Assembly: GCA_964561605.1 (NCBI GenBank)
Contig: CAZLQD010000028.1
Span: 33,695-97,694, forward strand
DNA from: JALUZX01 sp964561605
GTDB lineage: Bacteria > Planctomycetota > UBA1135 > JALUZX01
Direction: 5' to 3'
Length of the DNA: 64,000 nucleotides
Part shown: positions 50,666-59,644 of the stretch, piece after piece
Layout: every line of letters begins with the position of its first letter
How positions within the stretch are numbered: the stretch's first letter is position 1
Position numbers and translations under genes: made by a program
The notes under the pieces: model-generated
What the model saw: only the letters and a program-made list of their open reading frames with translations
Database searches by the model: none
Told to the model about the DNA's origin: nothing

Positions 50666-52009
50666 CTAGAAGGTCACTTTGAATCCCTTGGTGAATTCCA
50701 GGCAGAACTGGGGCCTGAGGGTGGAGGAGTGGACCGTCCCGAGGATCCACTGGCCCGAGATCTTCAGCCCGCAGAAGGAGGGGGTGCAGGGCGTGGGGAA
50801 GGGCACTTCCACCTTGCCCTGGCACTGGAGGCTCCCCGTGGGAGTGAAGGCACCTGTCGCCACGAAGGCCGAGTCGATCTTGGGATAGACCACCACGGTG
50901 TTGCACCCCAGGCCCAGGGCGGTGGGATTCCAGTGGCCCTGGAGGTTCAGGAGGAGGATGGCGAAGGCCGTGTAGGCCGGGGGAGAAGGATGGTTCACCG
51001 GGGTCCCGACGACGGCCAGCTTGAAGTTGGTGTTCCCCGCGGCGGGAGGGCCGTTGACGTAGCCCGGCGTGGCGCCGGAGCAGAAGGGACACTTGTAGTG
51101 GCAGTTGGGGGCCGTCGTGAAGGTGGCCTTGCCCTCAAGGGTGAATCTGCCGCCGCCGCAGAAGGGGCTGGCGATACCGTGATATCTCACGGGCGATGCC
51201 TTGCAGCAGCCGCCGTTCTTGAAGGCGCAGTTCCCGGGCATGCCGTTCCAGAAGTAGTTCTGGGAGACATTCCCGTCGGTCAGGGTCAGGACCTTCCTGC
51301 AGGAAGCATATGCGGCACCAAGGATCGGGCCGCCGAAGCAGGTCTTGGGGACTTCCCACTTGCAGGTGGGTCTGCAGGGTTTGTCCCAGGGGGCCATGTA
51401 GAGCATGTTGCCCCCGAAGTTCTGGAAGTTGGTAAGGGTGTAGAAGAGGGTCTTGGAGACGGGATCGATGGTGAGGCCTCCGTGGGCGTAGGCCGTGTTG
51501 CTGGTCAGCTTGCAGGTCATGTCGACCTTGATCTTGCAGAGGCTGTAGATCCTGGCCCGGACCAGGTAGGGACCGGCCGAGGGGTGCCATGTGGCCAAGT
51601 AGAGGAAGGTCTCCCTTCCCCCGTTGTCCAGGTAGGTCAACCCGGTGATGTAGCCCAGTTTCTCCCCGTAGGTTTTGAACCAGGGGAACTTGCAGATGAT
51701 GCGGCAGGGGCAGTCGCAGTTGGCGGTGCAATTGGGCCTGGGTTTCCCCACGTAGAGGTCCAGGCCTTCGCTGTACCAGGCCACCTCGTTCCGGCTGTCC
51801 CAGGCAGTGGCACCCGCCGAGGGGATGCTCGTCCACTTGGGATCGATTCCCTTGGTGTAGCACCAATGCGGCCTCTGGCAGATGACCTGGGTGATGACCC
51901 CTGTCTTGTTCGTCGGGCAGGGGATGTCTCCGAAGCCCACCAGGGTCGTCTGGGCGAAGGCGGCCGGAGCGAGAAAGAGTCCTAGGGCAAGGGTGGAAAG
52001 TGATCGCAT
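50666..52009 (-). CDS. Secreted cysteine-rich protein of unknown function
   Basis: This 447-residue protein has a clear signal peptide (MRSLSTLALGLFLAPAAFAQ) and roughly two dozen cysteines. Many are in close pairs (NCTANCDCPCRIICKF, NGGCCKAS, NCHYKCPFCSG, CTPSFCGLKI), which suggests a disulfide-stabilised extracellular fold. The first third has repeated W/Y blade-like segments (TAWDSRNEVAWYSEGLDLYV, YLATWHPSAGPYLVRARIYS, FYTLTNFQNFGGNMLYMAPW), so a beta-propeller is possible. The end may be a small beta domain. No enzyme motif is visible. ATG 52009 has AAGGAAT upstream. It is probably well expressed, but that is only an inference from its Asn/Lys-rich codon use. Confidence 0.7.
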   Translation of the reverse strand: MRSLSTLALGLFLAPAAFAQTTLVGFGDIPCPTNKTGVITQVICQRPHWCYTKGIDPKWTSIPSAGATAWDSRNEVAWYSEGLDLYVGKPRPNCTANCDCPCRIICKFPWFKTYGEKLGYITGLTYLDNGGRETFLYLATWHPSAGPYLVRARIYSLCKIKVDMTCKLTSNTAYAHGGLTIDPVSKTLFYTLTNFQNFGGNMLYMAPWDKPCRPTCKWEVPKTCFGGPILGAAYASCRKVLTLTDGNVSQNYFWNGMPGNCAFKNGGCCKASPVRYHGIASPFCGGGRFTLEGKATFTTAPNCHYKCPFCSGATPGYVNGPPAAGNTNFKLAVVGTPVNHPSPPAYTAFAILLLNLQGHWNPTALGLGCNTVVVYPKIDSAFVATGAFTPTGSLQCQGKVEVPFPTPCTPSFCGLKISGQWILGTVHSSTLRPQFCLEFTKGFKVTF

Positions 52010-52145
52010 GACGATTCCTTTCTTGTGTGGTAGATGGGAAACAAGGTGTGACCTTTCCAGACTAGATGTTCGGTTTCTGTTTGGAAAGGGGGAAGTGCTG
52101 TTTGGACGGGCCAGGTTGAGGCAAGGTTCCGGAGAAAAGGGAATT

Positions 52146-53390
52146 TCAGGGCTGTTCCCCCTCTCCCAGGGCCCGTTCCACTTCCAGGAGGCGGCCCAGG
52201 ATCTCCGGATCTCCGGGAGCGGCAGCCCTGGCACGGCGGAGCATGGCCAGGGCCTCCCGCAGGTCTCCCCGTCTCTCCCAGACCCGGGCTAGTCCCAGGT
52301 AGGCCGCCCTCTTCTCCTTCCCCCGGGTGAGAAGGAGGCGGAAGGCCCGCTCCGCACCCTCCAGGTCCCCCCGGGCCAGGGCGGTCCGGCCGAGCCAGAG
52401 TCTGGCCTCCAGGGATTCGGGATCACCCTCCAAGGCCTTCCGGAACGCTCCGGCGGCCCCCTCGAGGTCGTTTTCAGCCAACCGTAAACGACCGATCTCG
52501 ACCCACCAGGATGGAGGGGTGCGGGGTCCCAGGGAGAGGAAGAGGGCCCGGGCCTTCCCGAGCTCCCCGGCGGCCCAGAGGGCCAGGGCCTCCCTGTGGA
52601 TCTGCTCCTTTCCCTCGAGTCCTCCCGCCCGGGCGGCCCGGTAGAAGACCAGGGCCCTCCGGGGCAGGCCCAGGCGCAACTCCAGGTCACCCAGGGCGGC
52701 CAGGTCCCTGGGTGAGGCCTTTCCCGTCCGGGCCAGGAATTCCAGGTCGTCCGCCGCCTCCTCCTCCCCGCCGGTCTCCAGGAGGGCCGCCGCCAGGGTG
52801 CGGATCAGGGCCGGCGCAGGTCCGAGGGCGGCGATCCCTTCCCGGGCCGTGTTCGCCGCCTCGCCGGGCCGCCCGGCTTCGAGGAGGGCCCTGGCCAGGA
52901 AGGCCCTGGCCTCCACGCCTGCAGGGCGGACCATCAGGGCTCTTCGAAACCAGGGGATGCTCTCCCCGGGCCTTCCGAGCTCCAGGGCGGCCCTTCCGCC
53001 TGCCAGGAGGAGGGAGTACCCCCTCCTTCCGCCTTCCAGGGCGGAAGCGGCCCCTTCCAGGGCCTCGGCGGGTCTCCCCGCCTCCAGGGCCGCCAGGGCG
53101 AGACCTTCCCGTGCGGCGGGACCGGCCCCGGCGGATGCCGCCGCACGGAAGGCGGCTGCACTCTCTTCGTATCTCTTCAACCGGAAGAGAAGGCTTCCGC
53201 GGAGAAGGAGGAGCTTCCCGGCCTTGGGGTGTTGGGCCAGTCCCCTGTCCACCATCTCGAGGGCCCGGCCGATCTTCCCTTCCTTCCGGAGCTCCAGGGC
53301 CCGGGCCAGGAAACCCGTCCCTTCCTGGGCCGCCGGACGGCCCTGGAGGGAGAGGAGAAGGAGCGGCAGGAGGGAGGCGGTCCTCACCAC
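52146..53390 (-). CDS. Exported TPR protein of the TonB2-type cluster
   Basis: This 414-residue protein has a signal peptide (SLLPLLLLSLQGRPAAQ). About nine 34-residue tetratricopeptide repeats follow, for example IGRALEMVDRGLAQHPKAGK, YEESAAAFRAAASAG, LEGAAGAFRKALEGDPESLE, LEGAERAFRLLLTRGK and LREALAMLRRARAAAPGDPE. In Vibrio-type TonB2 loci a TPR protein likewise ends the operon and is thought to assist the complex. The start is GTG at 53390 (GTG 53387 also possible), overlapping the TonB stop by 7 bp. Confidence 0.85.
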   Translation of the reverse strand: MVRTASLLPLLLLSLQGRPAAQEGTGFLARALELRKEGKIGRALEMVDRGLAQHPKAGKLLLLRGSLLFRLKRYEESAAAFRAAASAGAGPAAREGLALAALEAGRPAEALEGAASALEGGRRGYSLLLAGGRAALELGRPGESIPWFRRALMVRPAGVEARAFLARALLEAGRPGEAANTAREGIAALGPAPALIRTLAAALLETGGEEEAADDLEFLARTGKASPRDLAALGDLELRLGLPRRALVFYRAARAGGLEGKEQIHREALALWAAGELGKARALFLSLGPRTPPSWWVEIGRLRLAENDLEGAAGAFRKALEGDPESLEARLWLGRTALARGDLEGAERAFRLLLTRGKEKRAAYLGLARVWERRGDLREALAMLRRARAAAPGDPEILGRLLEVERALGEGEQP

Positions 53391-54109
53391 GAGGTCGTCT
53401 CCGGGGGAACGAAACGGATGGGCTGGAGGAAGACTCCCGGCCTGGAGCCCCTCCACCGGCGAACCATGCGGATGGCCGCATTCTCGAAGACCCCGGCCGG
53501 GGCGGCCGAGACGACCCGGGCGGAGTGGACCCTGAGATCCCCGCCCACCGTCACCTCCAGGACCACCTTTCCCCCCAGGCCTCTCAGGAGGGCGCGCTTG
53601 GGCCAGGCCCTCTGCATGGCTTCCCGGTCCTCCAGTTCGGGAGCGTAGATCCAGTGGAAGGGTTCCTCCTTTCGGAAGGAGGCTTCCTGGACCTCGCCCT
53701 TTCCTCCTCCTCCGCCGCCAGCAGGCGGGCCTGCCTCGCAGGCCCGGAACTCGGGGAGGGGGAGAGCCGGTGCGCCCGGCGAGGGAGGAGCCCATTCCAG
53801 GCGCGGGAGGGAGGGCAGGGGTGGCGAGGGGGTCTTCGCCGGCGGGGAGGTGGGAGCTCTCTCCGGGGCCTTCCGGGCGGGAAGGGTCCGCCGCCTGGGT
53901 CGGATCTTTCTCTCGGGTGGCGGCTCTTCCTCCCGGGGCGCCTGGGCCAGGGTGAGAGGGATGGGTGCGGAGGGGCTTGGAGCCTGGGTGGGGGGAGAGG
54001 GGAGGAGGAGGAGGACGGCCTTGGCGAAGACCCAGGCCGTGGCCAGGCCGGCCGCCCCCGAGGCCGGCCAGAGGAGCCACTTTCCCGTTCCTGCCATCTT
54101 CCGAACCAC
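53384..54109 (-). CDS. tonB: Energy transducer TonB
   Basis: This 241-residue protein has one N-terminal helix (about 12-36) and a proline- and charge-rich periplasmic linker (about 37-140, PPERKIRPRRRT, APTSPPAKTPSPPLPSL). The C-terminal TonB fold runs from about 150 to 235 (WPKRALLRGLGGKVVLEVTV, SAAPAGVFENAAIRMVRRWR, FLQPIRFVPPE). It passes the ExbB/ExbD motor's energy to outer-membrane receptors, with two candidate receptors at 25-33 kb. GTG 54109 directly abuts the exbD stop, with AGGAAAGG upstream; ATG 54097 is also possible. Confidence 0.92.
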   Translation of the reverse strand: MVRKMAGTGKWLLWPASGAAGLATAWVFAKAVLLLLPSPPTQAPSPSAPIPLTLAQAPREEEPPPERKIRPRRRTLPARKAPERAPTSPPAKTPSPPLPSLPRLEWAPPSPGAPALPLPEFRACEAGPPAGGGGGGKGEVQEASFRKEEPFHWIYAPELEDREAMQRAWPKRALLRGLGGKVVLEVTVGGDLRVHSARVVSAAPAGVFENAAIRMVRRWRGSRPGVFLQPIRFVPPETTSW

Positions 54110-54529
54110 CTACCTTTCCTGTCCGGGCCGCCGGGCGGCCAGGAGGACTTCACCTCCCGCCTTCCGGCAGGTGTCCATCACCCGGACCACCAGTCCCGCC
54201 CGGGCAGCTTCGTCGGTCACCACCAGGATCCTACGATCCCGGGCGGAGGCCAAGGCCTCACGCAAGTTCTGTTCCAGCTCGGCCAGCCCCACCCGTCGGC
54301 CTTCCATATGCACCGTGCCTGCCGCTGTTACCGTCACCGCCAGGGGGGGGCGGGCCAGGGCGGCGGCGGTGGAGGCCTGGGGCCTCTTCACAGGGAGGGC
54401 CCTCTCTTTCTCCAAGGTGGAGGAGAGGAGAAAGAAGATGAGCAACAAAAAGACCAGGTCCACCAGGGGGGCGATCCCGATCTCGGGCCCCTTCCTCTTG
54501 CCCCGGCGTCTTTCCAGGATGGTGCTCAC
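54110..54529 (-). CDS. exbD: ExbD/TolR biopolymer transport protein
   Basis: This 139-residue protein has the classic layout: a short cytoplasmic N-end (RRRGKRKGPEIG), one helix holding the essential aspartate (IAPLVDLVFLLLIFFLLSS, Asp at about residue 25), and a periplasmic domain. With ExbB it forms the proton-driven motor that powers TonB. Start GTG 54529 overlaps the exbB stop (GTGA). Length is typical for ExbD (135-150). Confidence 0.93.
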   Translation of the reverse strand: MSTILERRRGKRKGPEIGIAPLVDLVFLLLIFFLLSSTLEKERALPVKRPQASTAAALARPPLAVTVTAAGTVHMEGRRVGLAELEQNLREALASARDRRILVVTDEAARAGLVVRVMDTCRKAGGEVLLAARRPGQER

Positions 54530-55095
54530 CGGTTTCCCTCCCGGGCCGCCCGGCCCTGGAAGTCTTGGGCCATCTCCTTCCCCAAAAGGGCCAGGAGTTT
54601 CTCCTGGGCCTGGGCCAGGGACTCCAGGCCCGAATGGACCAGGAGGCCCGGAACGGCCACGACCAGGCCGGCCAGGGTGGTGACCAGGGCCCGGGAGATC
54701 CCTTCCCCCAGGAGGGCCGGGTCGGCTCCTCCCCCGGAGAGGGCCAGGGCCAGGAAGGCCCGGGTCATGCCGTCCACTGTGCCGAGGAGGCCCAGCAAGG
54801 GGGCCGCCGAGACCAGGGCGCCCAGGAAGGAGAGACCCGACCGGAGCCGGCGGCCTTCGGCCTGGAGGGTCCGGTCCAAGGCACCTGGGCCGCCCCTCTC
54901 CAGGGCTTCCCGGAGGCGCCGGGCCGGCTCCCAAGATGTGTGGCCCTCGAGGGCCCCGCCCTTTCCCGCCGCCCTCAGGACCCGCCAGGAGGAAAGGATC
55001 CTGTAGAAGGCGAAGGCCCCGAAAAGCCCCGCCAGGACCAGCAAGGCCCCCAGGACGGGCCCTCCCACTTCGAGAATCTCCAGGACCGAATCCAT
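54526..55095 (-). CDS. exbB: ExbB/TolQ/MotA-type proton channel protein
   Basis: This 189-residue protein has helices at about 12-32, 95-120 and 133-158. The conserved MotA/TolQ/ExbB stretch reads LGALVSAAPLLGLLGTVDGM, then LGEGISRALVTTLAGLVVAV. It is the short ExbB of the TonB2-like set and pairs with ExbD next to it. ATG 55095 abuts the stop of the long ExbB (TtpC-like) gene. Confidence 0.92.
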   Translation of the reverse strand: MDSVLEILEVGGPVLGALLVLAGLFGAFAFYRILSSWRVLRAAGKGGALEGHTSWEPARRLREALERGGPGALDRTLQAEGRRLRSGLSFLGALVSAAPLLGLLGTVDGMTRAFLALALSGGGADPALLGEGISRALVTTLAGLVVAVPGLLVHSGLESLAQAQEKLLALLGKEMAQDFQGRAAREGNR

Positions 55096-56550
55096 CTACC
55101 CTTCTCCCCTCTCTCTCCCCGAAGGGACGGCCTTCTTGGTGGAAAGGGCCACCCTGGCGCCGGCTTCCTCCAGGTCGGCCTGGACCCGCTCTGCCCGCCC
55201 GGAAAGGACGCTGTGGAACAAGACCAGGGGAATGGCCACGACCAGGCCGAACTCGGTGGTGATCAGGGCCTCGGCGATCCCCCCGGCCAGGAGGGTGGAA
55301 CCCCCTCCCCCCGCGGCGGCCGTGAGGGCCGAGAAGGTCCGGATCATGCCCGTCACCGTTCCCAGGAGGCCGAGGAAGGGGGCCAGGGTCCCGAGAACGG
55401 CAAGGGTTCCGAGAAAACGCTCCAGCGAAAGAGCTCCCTGGAGGAGGGCCTGGTCCAGGACCCTGCCGGCTTCGTTTTCTTCCAGGCCCGCCGCCTGCAG
55501 GCAGGCTTCCAGGGCCTTGCCGGCCGCTCCCCCCTCCTTGCGGCAGAGCCGGGCCGCCTCTTCCAGGTCCCCCGCCTCGAGAAGGGGGGGCAAGGCGAGG
55601 GAGAGCCGGTCCAGGCGGCGTCTCTCCCGGTGGATTCCTATGCCCCGCAAGAAGGTGATGAGCAGGCCCATGATTCCGGCCAGGAGGATGAAATACATCA
55701 CCGGGCCGCCCTCCCGGAAGAGGGTGGAGAGGCTCTTCTCCGCCTCCAGGCCGGCAAGGGCGAGGCCTCCCGTCACGTCCAGGGGGAAGGCGAGGGGAGG
55801 GAAGGCCCGCCGGGGCTCCAGGCGGTCCAGGGCCTTCTGGATCCTGTTTCCCGGAAACCACCCTCCCGGCCGGACGAGACGGAAGGTCTCGTCTTTGGGG
55901 ACGAGGATGCCTGCGGGACCGGCGGCCCCGAGGAGGCCCGCCCTGAGGAGGGGCGTTTCGACGGCCGGGCCCCGGGGTCCCGGGAAGACGCCCCTGGTCC
56001 AACACAGGCGGGCCCCTTCCCGCACCTCCGAAAGGGCCAGTTCCAGGGCGGGTTCCAGGAGAGAGAGGGCCCCACCCTCCTCCCCCCTGTTGGAGGAACG
56101 GACCTTCCATGCCTCTTCCAGGGTCTTCCTGGCCCGGAGGAAGGAAGGGGAACCCAGGGCGGCGAGGCTGTTTCGGGTTCTGGAGAGGATGGCCGGCGCG
56201 GCCTGGTCCAGGAGGGACTCCAGGGAGGCCCGGGCCGAAGCGAGGGCCGAGGCCCGGGCCGATGCCTCCTCCCCGGCCCGACGGGCCGCCCGGGCCTCCA
56301 GGCGGGCCTTCTCCACCTCCTTGGCCAGGAGGCGCTCCTCTTTCTCCAAACCAAGGAGGGTTTCCAGGAGCCTCTCCCGCAATTCCTCCCTGGCCTGGGC
56401 CTCCTTCTTCTCCCGGGCCTCCAGGCCGGCCAGCTCCCGGCGGGCCTCTTCCAGGAGGCGGTCCAGGTCCTTCCCTTCCTTTTGTGCTTCCAACCGGGAG
56501 GGCACAAGGAAGGAGAAAAGAAGAAGGAATAGGAGGACTGGGGGCCTCAC
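55096..56550 (-). CDS. TtpC-like long ExbB protein with periplasmic coiled coil
   Basis: This 484-residue protein has a signal peptide (LLFLLLFSFLVPSRLEA). A periplasmic coiled coil (about 25-120, rich in E/A/R/L heptads) and a middle globular part precede a C-terminal MotA/TolQ/ExbB domain (from about 275: PVMYFILLAGIMGLLITFL, VLGTLAPFLGLLGTVTGM, AEALITTEFGLVVAIPLVLF). This is the architecture of TtpC, needed for TonB2 function in Vibrio. GTG 56550 overlaps the DUF3450-like stop by 4 bp. Confidence 0.88.
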   Translation of the reverse strand: MRPPVLLFLLLFSFLVPSRLEAQKEGKDLDRLLEEARRELAGLEAREKKEAQAREELRERLLETLLGLEKEERLLAKEVEKARLEARAARRAGEEASARASALASARASLESLLDQAAPAILSRTRNSLAALGSPSFLRARKTLEEAWKVRSSNRGEEGGALSLLEPALELALSEVREGARLCWTRGVFPGPRGPAVETPLLRAGLLGAAGPAGILVPKDETFRLVRPGGWFPGNRIQKALDRLEPRRAFPPLAFPLDVTGGLALAGLEAEKSLSTLFREGGPVMYFILLAGIMGLLITFLRGIGIHRERRRLDRLSLALPPLLEAGDLEEAARLCRKEGGAAGKALEACLQAAGLEENEAGRVLDQALLQGALSLERFLGTLAVLGTLAPFLGLLGTVTGMIRTFSALTAAAGGGGSTLLAGGIAEALITTEFGLVVAIPLVLFHSVLSGRAERVQADLEEAGARVALSTKKAVPSGRERGEG

Positions 56551-57431
56551 CGTTTCTTCTCCTTCACCTCGGGGGGAACCTGGGGAAACGGAAGGAGGCA
56601 GAGTTCGGGAGGGGCCTTCCTGTCCAGGATCTCCAGGGCCTTCCCGATCTCCCTGGAGAAGAAGGGGGCCTGGGCCGGGGGGAAGGGCCGGCGCTCTCCC
56701 GTGGTCCGGTCCACCCAGCCGGCCTTCCGGCCGTCCAAGGTCCGCCAGAGGAGGGCCACCCGGCCCAGGCGGAGCAGGTCCAGGTAGAAGACCCGGCCCC
56801 CTTCCTCGAGGCGGATCCGCCGGGCCTCCACAGACCGGGCCTTACCGGCCTCCACCTCGAGGCGGAGGAAGAATTTGCGGAACCAGGGGGCCAGGTCCTC
56901 CGGCCGGGCAGGGGGCGGGGAGAGGGGAGTCCCCTTCCCGTCCCGCCCGGAGAGGAGGGTCTCCAGGGCGTCCCGGGCCTTCTTCCCCGCCAGGGAGGCC
57001 TTCCGGAGCTCGATTTCCCGGGCCTTGGCCCGCTCCTCGGCCTCTTGGGCCCTCTGCCGGGCCTGGAGCCTTTCCTTCTCCAGGCGGGCCTTCTCGGCCC
57101 GCTCCTTCCGGATCCTGGAACGGAGGGCCTGGATCTCCTCTTCCAGGGCCTTTTTCTCCTCCCGGAAGGCCCCGGCCTTCTTCCGGATTCTCTGGCGGGC
57201 CTCCCGGATCTTTCCCAGGAGGACCAGGAGCTCCCGGGCTTTCGAGCGGGCCTTCCGGGAGGGAAGGGGGGAACGGGCCTTGGGCGGGGCGGGCAGGGGT
57301 ACCTCTTCCTGGGCCTTTCCCCCGGGGAGTGCCCCGAAGAGGACCAGGGCGGCCAGGATCGTCCCGGAGAGGGCCGAGCCCCCCCGGGGACGGGCCGGGC
57401 GTCCTGGACAGGAGATCGTGTTGGGTCCCAT
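56547..57431 (-). CDS. DUF3450-like periplasmic coiled-coil protein
   Basis: This 294-residue protein has a signal peptide (SALSGTILAALVLFGALPG). A long charged coiled coil follows (about 50-160, repeats such as ALEEEIQALRSRIRKERAE), then a C-terminal beta part (FRKFFLRLEVEAGKARSVE, VALLWRTLDGRKAGWVDRTT, EIGKALEILDRK). DUF3450 proteins open TonB2/TtpC operons in gamma-proteobacteria, and this gene holds the same place here. Sequence match to DUF3450 is in pattern more than in motif. I start at ATG 57431; an upstream in-frame TTG at 57491 adds basic residues. Confidence 0.78.
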   Translation of the reverse strand: MGPNTISCPGRPARPRGGSALSGTILAALVLFGALPGGKAQEEVPLPAPPKARSPLPSRKARSKARELLVLLGKIREARQRIRKKAGAFREEKKALEEEIQALRSRIRKERAEKARLEKERLQARQRAQEAEERAKAREIELRKASLAGKKARDALETLLSGRDGKGTPLSPPPARPEDLAPWFRKFFLRLEVEAGKARSVEARRIRLEEGGRVFYLDLLRLGRVALLWRTLDGRKAGWVDRTTGERRPFPPAQAPFFSREIGKALEILDRKAPPELCLLPFPQVPPEVKEKKR

Positions 57432-57649
57432 GGGTCTCGTTTTCTCGTCCTTCGCCCGGTTCCGCCTCTGCCGGGGCCGGATTCCAAGCAAGAAGGGGGC
57501 CGAAGGATCCTAAACAACGGGCCTTCCCCCCTCCAGGTTCCAAGTGTCCCGGGAAGAAGGGTTGTTTCCCCGGGGCCGGGAGGCGAATCTTCTTCCTCCC
57601 GGGACGAAGAAAGGGGGTCGTCTCCGAAAGCCTCCGGAAAGGAAGGACC

Positions 57650-58642
57650 ATGCCCAGGAAGATCATCACCTTGGAAGACGGAAGGAAGGTGACCCTCAGC
57701 GTCTCCTGGACGGTGATCTTCACCGTCCTCGGCGTGATCGCCCTCCTCCTCGTGGTCGACTCCTGTTATTATACGGTTGAAGCGAATGAGGAGGGGGTGG
57801 TTCTGAGGTTCGGGAAGTACGTGGAGCGGGTCCCTCCGGGGCTCCACTTCAAGCTTCCCCTGGGCATCGACAGGGTGAGAAAGGTCAAGACGGCCTTCAC
57901 CTTCAAGGAAGAGTTCGGTTTCCGCACGCGCAAGGCGGGACGCCGGACCGAGTACGAGCCCATCGGGGAGGAGATGCTGAAGGAGGCCCTCATGGTGACG
58001 GGGGATCTCAACATGGCCCAGGTGGAGTGGATCGTCCAGTACCGCATCGAGGACCCCTTCAAGTATCTCTTCCGGATGCGCGGCCCGGAAGGGACCCTCC
58101 GGGACGTCTCCGAGTCCATAATGCGTGAGGTCGTGGGGGACATGACGGTGACCGAGGTCCTCACGGAGAAGAGGGCCGAGATCAACGCCCTGGTCAAGAA
58201 AGGGCTCCAGGAGGCCCTGAATACCTACGACGCCGGGATCCGCATCACCCAGGTCATCCTCCAGGACGTGAATCCCCCGGGACCGGTGAAACCCGCCTTC
58301 GACGACGTGAACAAGGCCCAGCAGGAACGGGAGAAGACCATCAACGAGGCCAGGCAGGCCTACAATCGGGCCGTTCCCCTCGCAAAGGGGGACGCCCTCA
58401 AGATGATCCAGGAGGCCCAGGGATATGCGATAGACAGGGTCAATCGGGCATTGGGGGACGTGGCCAGGTTCAATTCCCTCCTTGCGGAGTACAAGAAGGC
58501 CCCGGACGTGACGGCCTACAGGATCTACATGGAGGCCATGGAGAAGGTCCTGGCCGGCCTGGAGAAACGGGTGATCCTCGACGAGGACGCCGGGAACGTT
58601 CTTCCCCTCCTCAACCTGGGGGGGAAAGGAGGGCGGAAATGA
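57650..58642 (+). CDS. hflK: HflK-like SPFH protein (FtsH protease modulator)
   Basis: This 330-residue protein has one N-terminal helix (about 20-42), then an SPFH/band 7 domain (YYTVEANEEGVVLRFGKYVE, VPPGLHFKLPLGIDRVRKV, TGDLNMAQVEWIVQYRIEDP). A coiled region follows (QQEREKTINEARQAYNRAV). HflK and HflC form a membrane ring complex that restrains the FtsH protease. GGAAAGGAAGGACC precedes ATG 57650. The stop overlaps hflC by 4 bp, as in most bacteria. Confidence 0.93.
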   Translation: MPRKIITLEDGRKVTLSVSWTVIFTVLGVIALLLVVDSCYYTVEANEEGVVLRFGKYVERVPPGLHFKLPLGIDRVRKVKTAFTFKEEFGFRTRKAGRRTEYEPIGEEMLKEALMVTGDLNMAQVEWIVQYRIEDPFKYLFRMRGPEGTLRDVSESIMREVVGDMTVTEVLTEKRAEINALVKKGLQEALNTYDAGIRITQVILQDVNPPGPVKPAFDDVNKAQQEREKTINEARQAYNRAVPLAKGDALKMIQEAQGYAIDRVNRALGDVARFNSLLAEYKKAPDVTAYRIYMEAMEKVLAGLEKRVILDEDAGNVLPLLNLGGKGGRK

Positions 58643-59616
58643 GGCGTGCCGGCAAGGTCAAGCTGATCCTTCTCTCCGTCGGGGCCCTGGCGGCCCTCGT
58701 GGTCCTGAAGGAGAGCCTCTACACGGTCCAGGAGGGGGAACAGGTGGTGCTCACACAGTTCGGCGAGCCCGTTGGGGAGCCCGTCACCGATGCGGGTCTC
58801 CATTTCAAGGCCCCCTTCGTCCAGGAAGTGAACCGGATGGAGAAGCGCATCCTGGAGTGGGACGGGGACCCCAACCTGATCCCCACCAGGGACAAGACCT
58901 ACATCTACGTGGACGTCACGGCCAGGTGGAGGATTACGGATCCCCTGAAGTTCTTCAAGTCCGTCGTCACCGAGACGGCCGCCCAGGGGCGGCTGGACGA
59001 CATCCTGGACGGCGCCACGAGGGACGCCATCTCCGGCCACGACCTGATCGAAGCCATCCGCCTCAGCAACCGTCCCCTCCCCAAGGAGAAGGACGTGGAG
59101 GCCCGGGGGGACATCGCCGAGCAGCCCAAGATCACCATGGGCCGCAGGAAGATCCAGGAGTGGATCTTGAAGGAGGCATCCTCCAAGGTGAAGGACTTCG
59201 GCATCACCCTGGTGGACGTGCGGATCAAGAGGATCAATTACAGTCCCGACGTCCAGAGGAAGGTCTACGACCGGATGATCTCCGAGAGGAGGCGGATCGC
59301 CGAGAAGTTCCGCTCCGAGGGCCAGGGCAAGAAGGCCGAGATCGACGGGCAGAGGGAGAAGGAGCTCAAGAGAATCCAGTCCGAAGCATACAAGCAGGCC
59401 CAGGAGATCCAGGGGAAGGCCGACGCCCGGGCGGCGGCCATCTACGCCGAGGCCTACGGGAAGGATCCGGAGTTCTACAAGTTCCTCCGTTCCCTCGAGG
59501 CCCTCCAGAGTTCCCTGGCCCGGGGCACGGAGTTCATCGGCACGACGAAGAGCGAGATCTTCAAGCTCTTCAAGGTGGTGGGGGCGGGCACCAAGGGCTC
59601 GGGGAAGCCGAAGTGA
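58639..59616 (+). CDS. hflC: HflC-like SPFH protein (FtsH protease modulator)
   Basis: This 325-residue partner of HflK has helix 1 at about 7-24 (VKLILLSVGALAALVVL). The SPFH domain shows YTVQEGEQVVLTQFGEPVGE, LHFKAPFVQEVNRMEKRIL and TRDKTYIYVDVTARWRITDP. The HflC-typical end includes FGITLVDVRIKRINYSPDVQ, ERRRIAEKFRSEGQGKKAEI and DPEFYKFLRSLEALQSSL. Lengths and order are standard. It converges on thiL with 28 bp between the stops. Confidence 0.95.
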   Translation: MRRAGKVKLILLSVGALAALVVLKESLYTVQEGEQVVLTQFGEPVGEPVTDAGLHFKAPFVQEVNRMEKRILEWDGDPNLIPTRDKTYIYVDVTARWRITDPLKFFKSVVTETAAQGRLDDILDGATRDAISGHDLIEAIRLSNRPLPKEKDVEARGDIAEQPKITMGRRKIQEWILKEASSKVKDFGITLVDVRIKRINYSPDVQRKVYDRMISERRRIAEKFRSEGQGKKAEIDGQREKELKRIQSEAYKQAQEIQGKADARAAAIYAEAYGKDPEFYKFLRSLEALQSSLARGTEFIGTTKSEIFKLFKVVGAGTKGSGKPK

Positions 59617-59644
59617 GGGCCTTTGCCCGGCCCGGACCGCCGGG

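Noticed and set aside
55136..57649. Long plus-strand frame running upstream of hflK
   Set aside because: It lies opposite the TtpC-like and DUF3450-like genes. HflK homology starts only at 57650.
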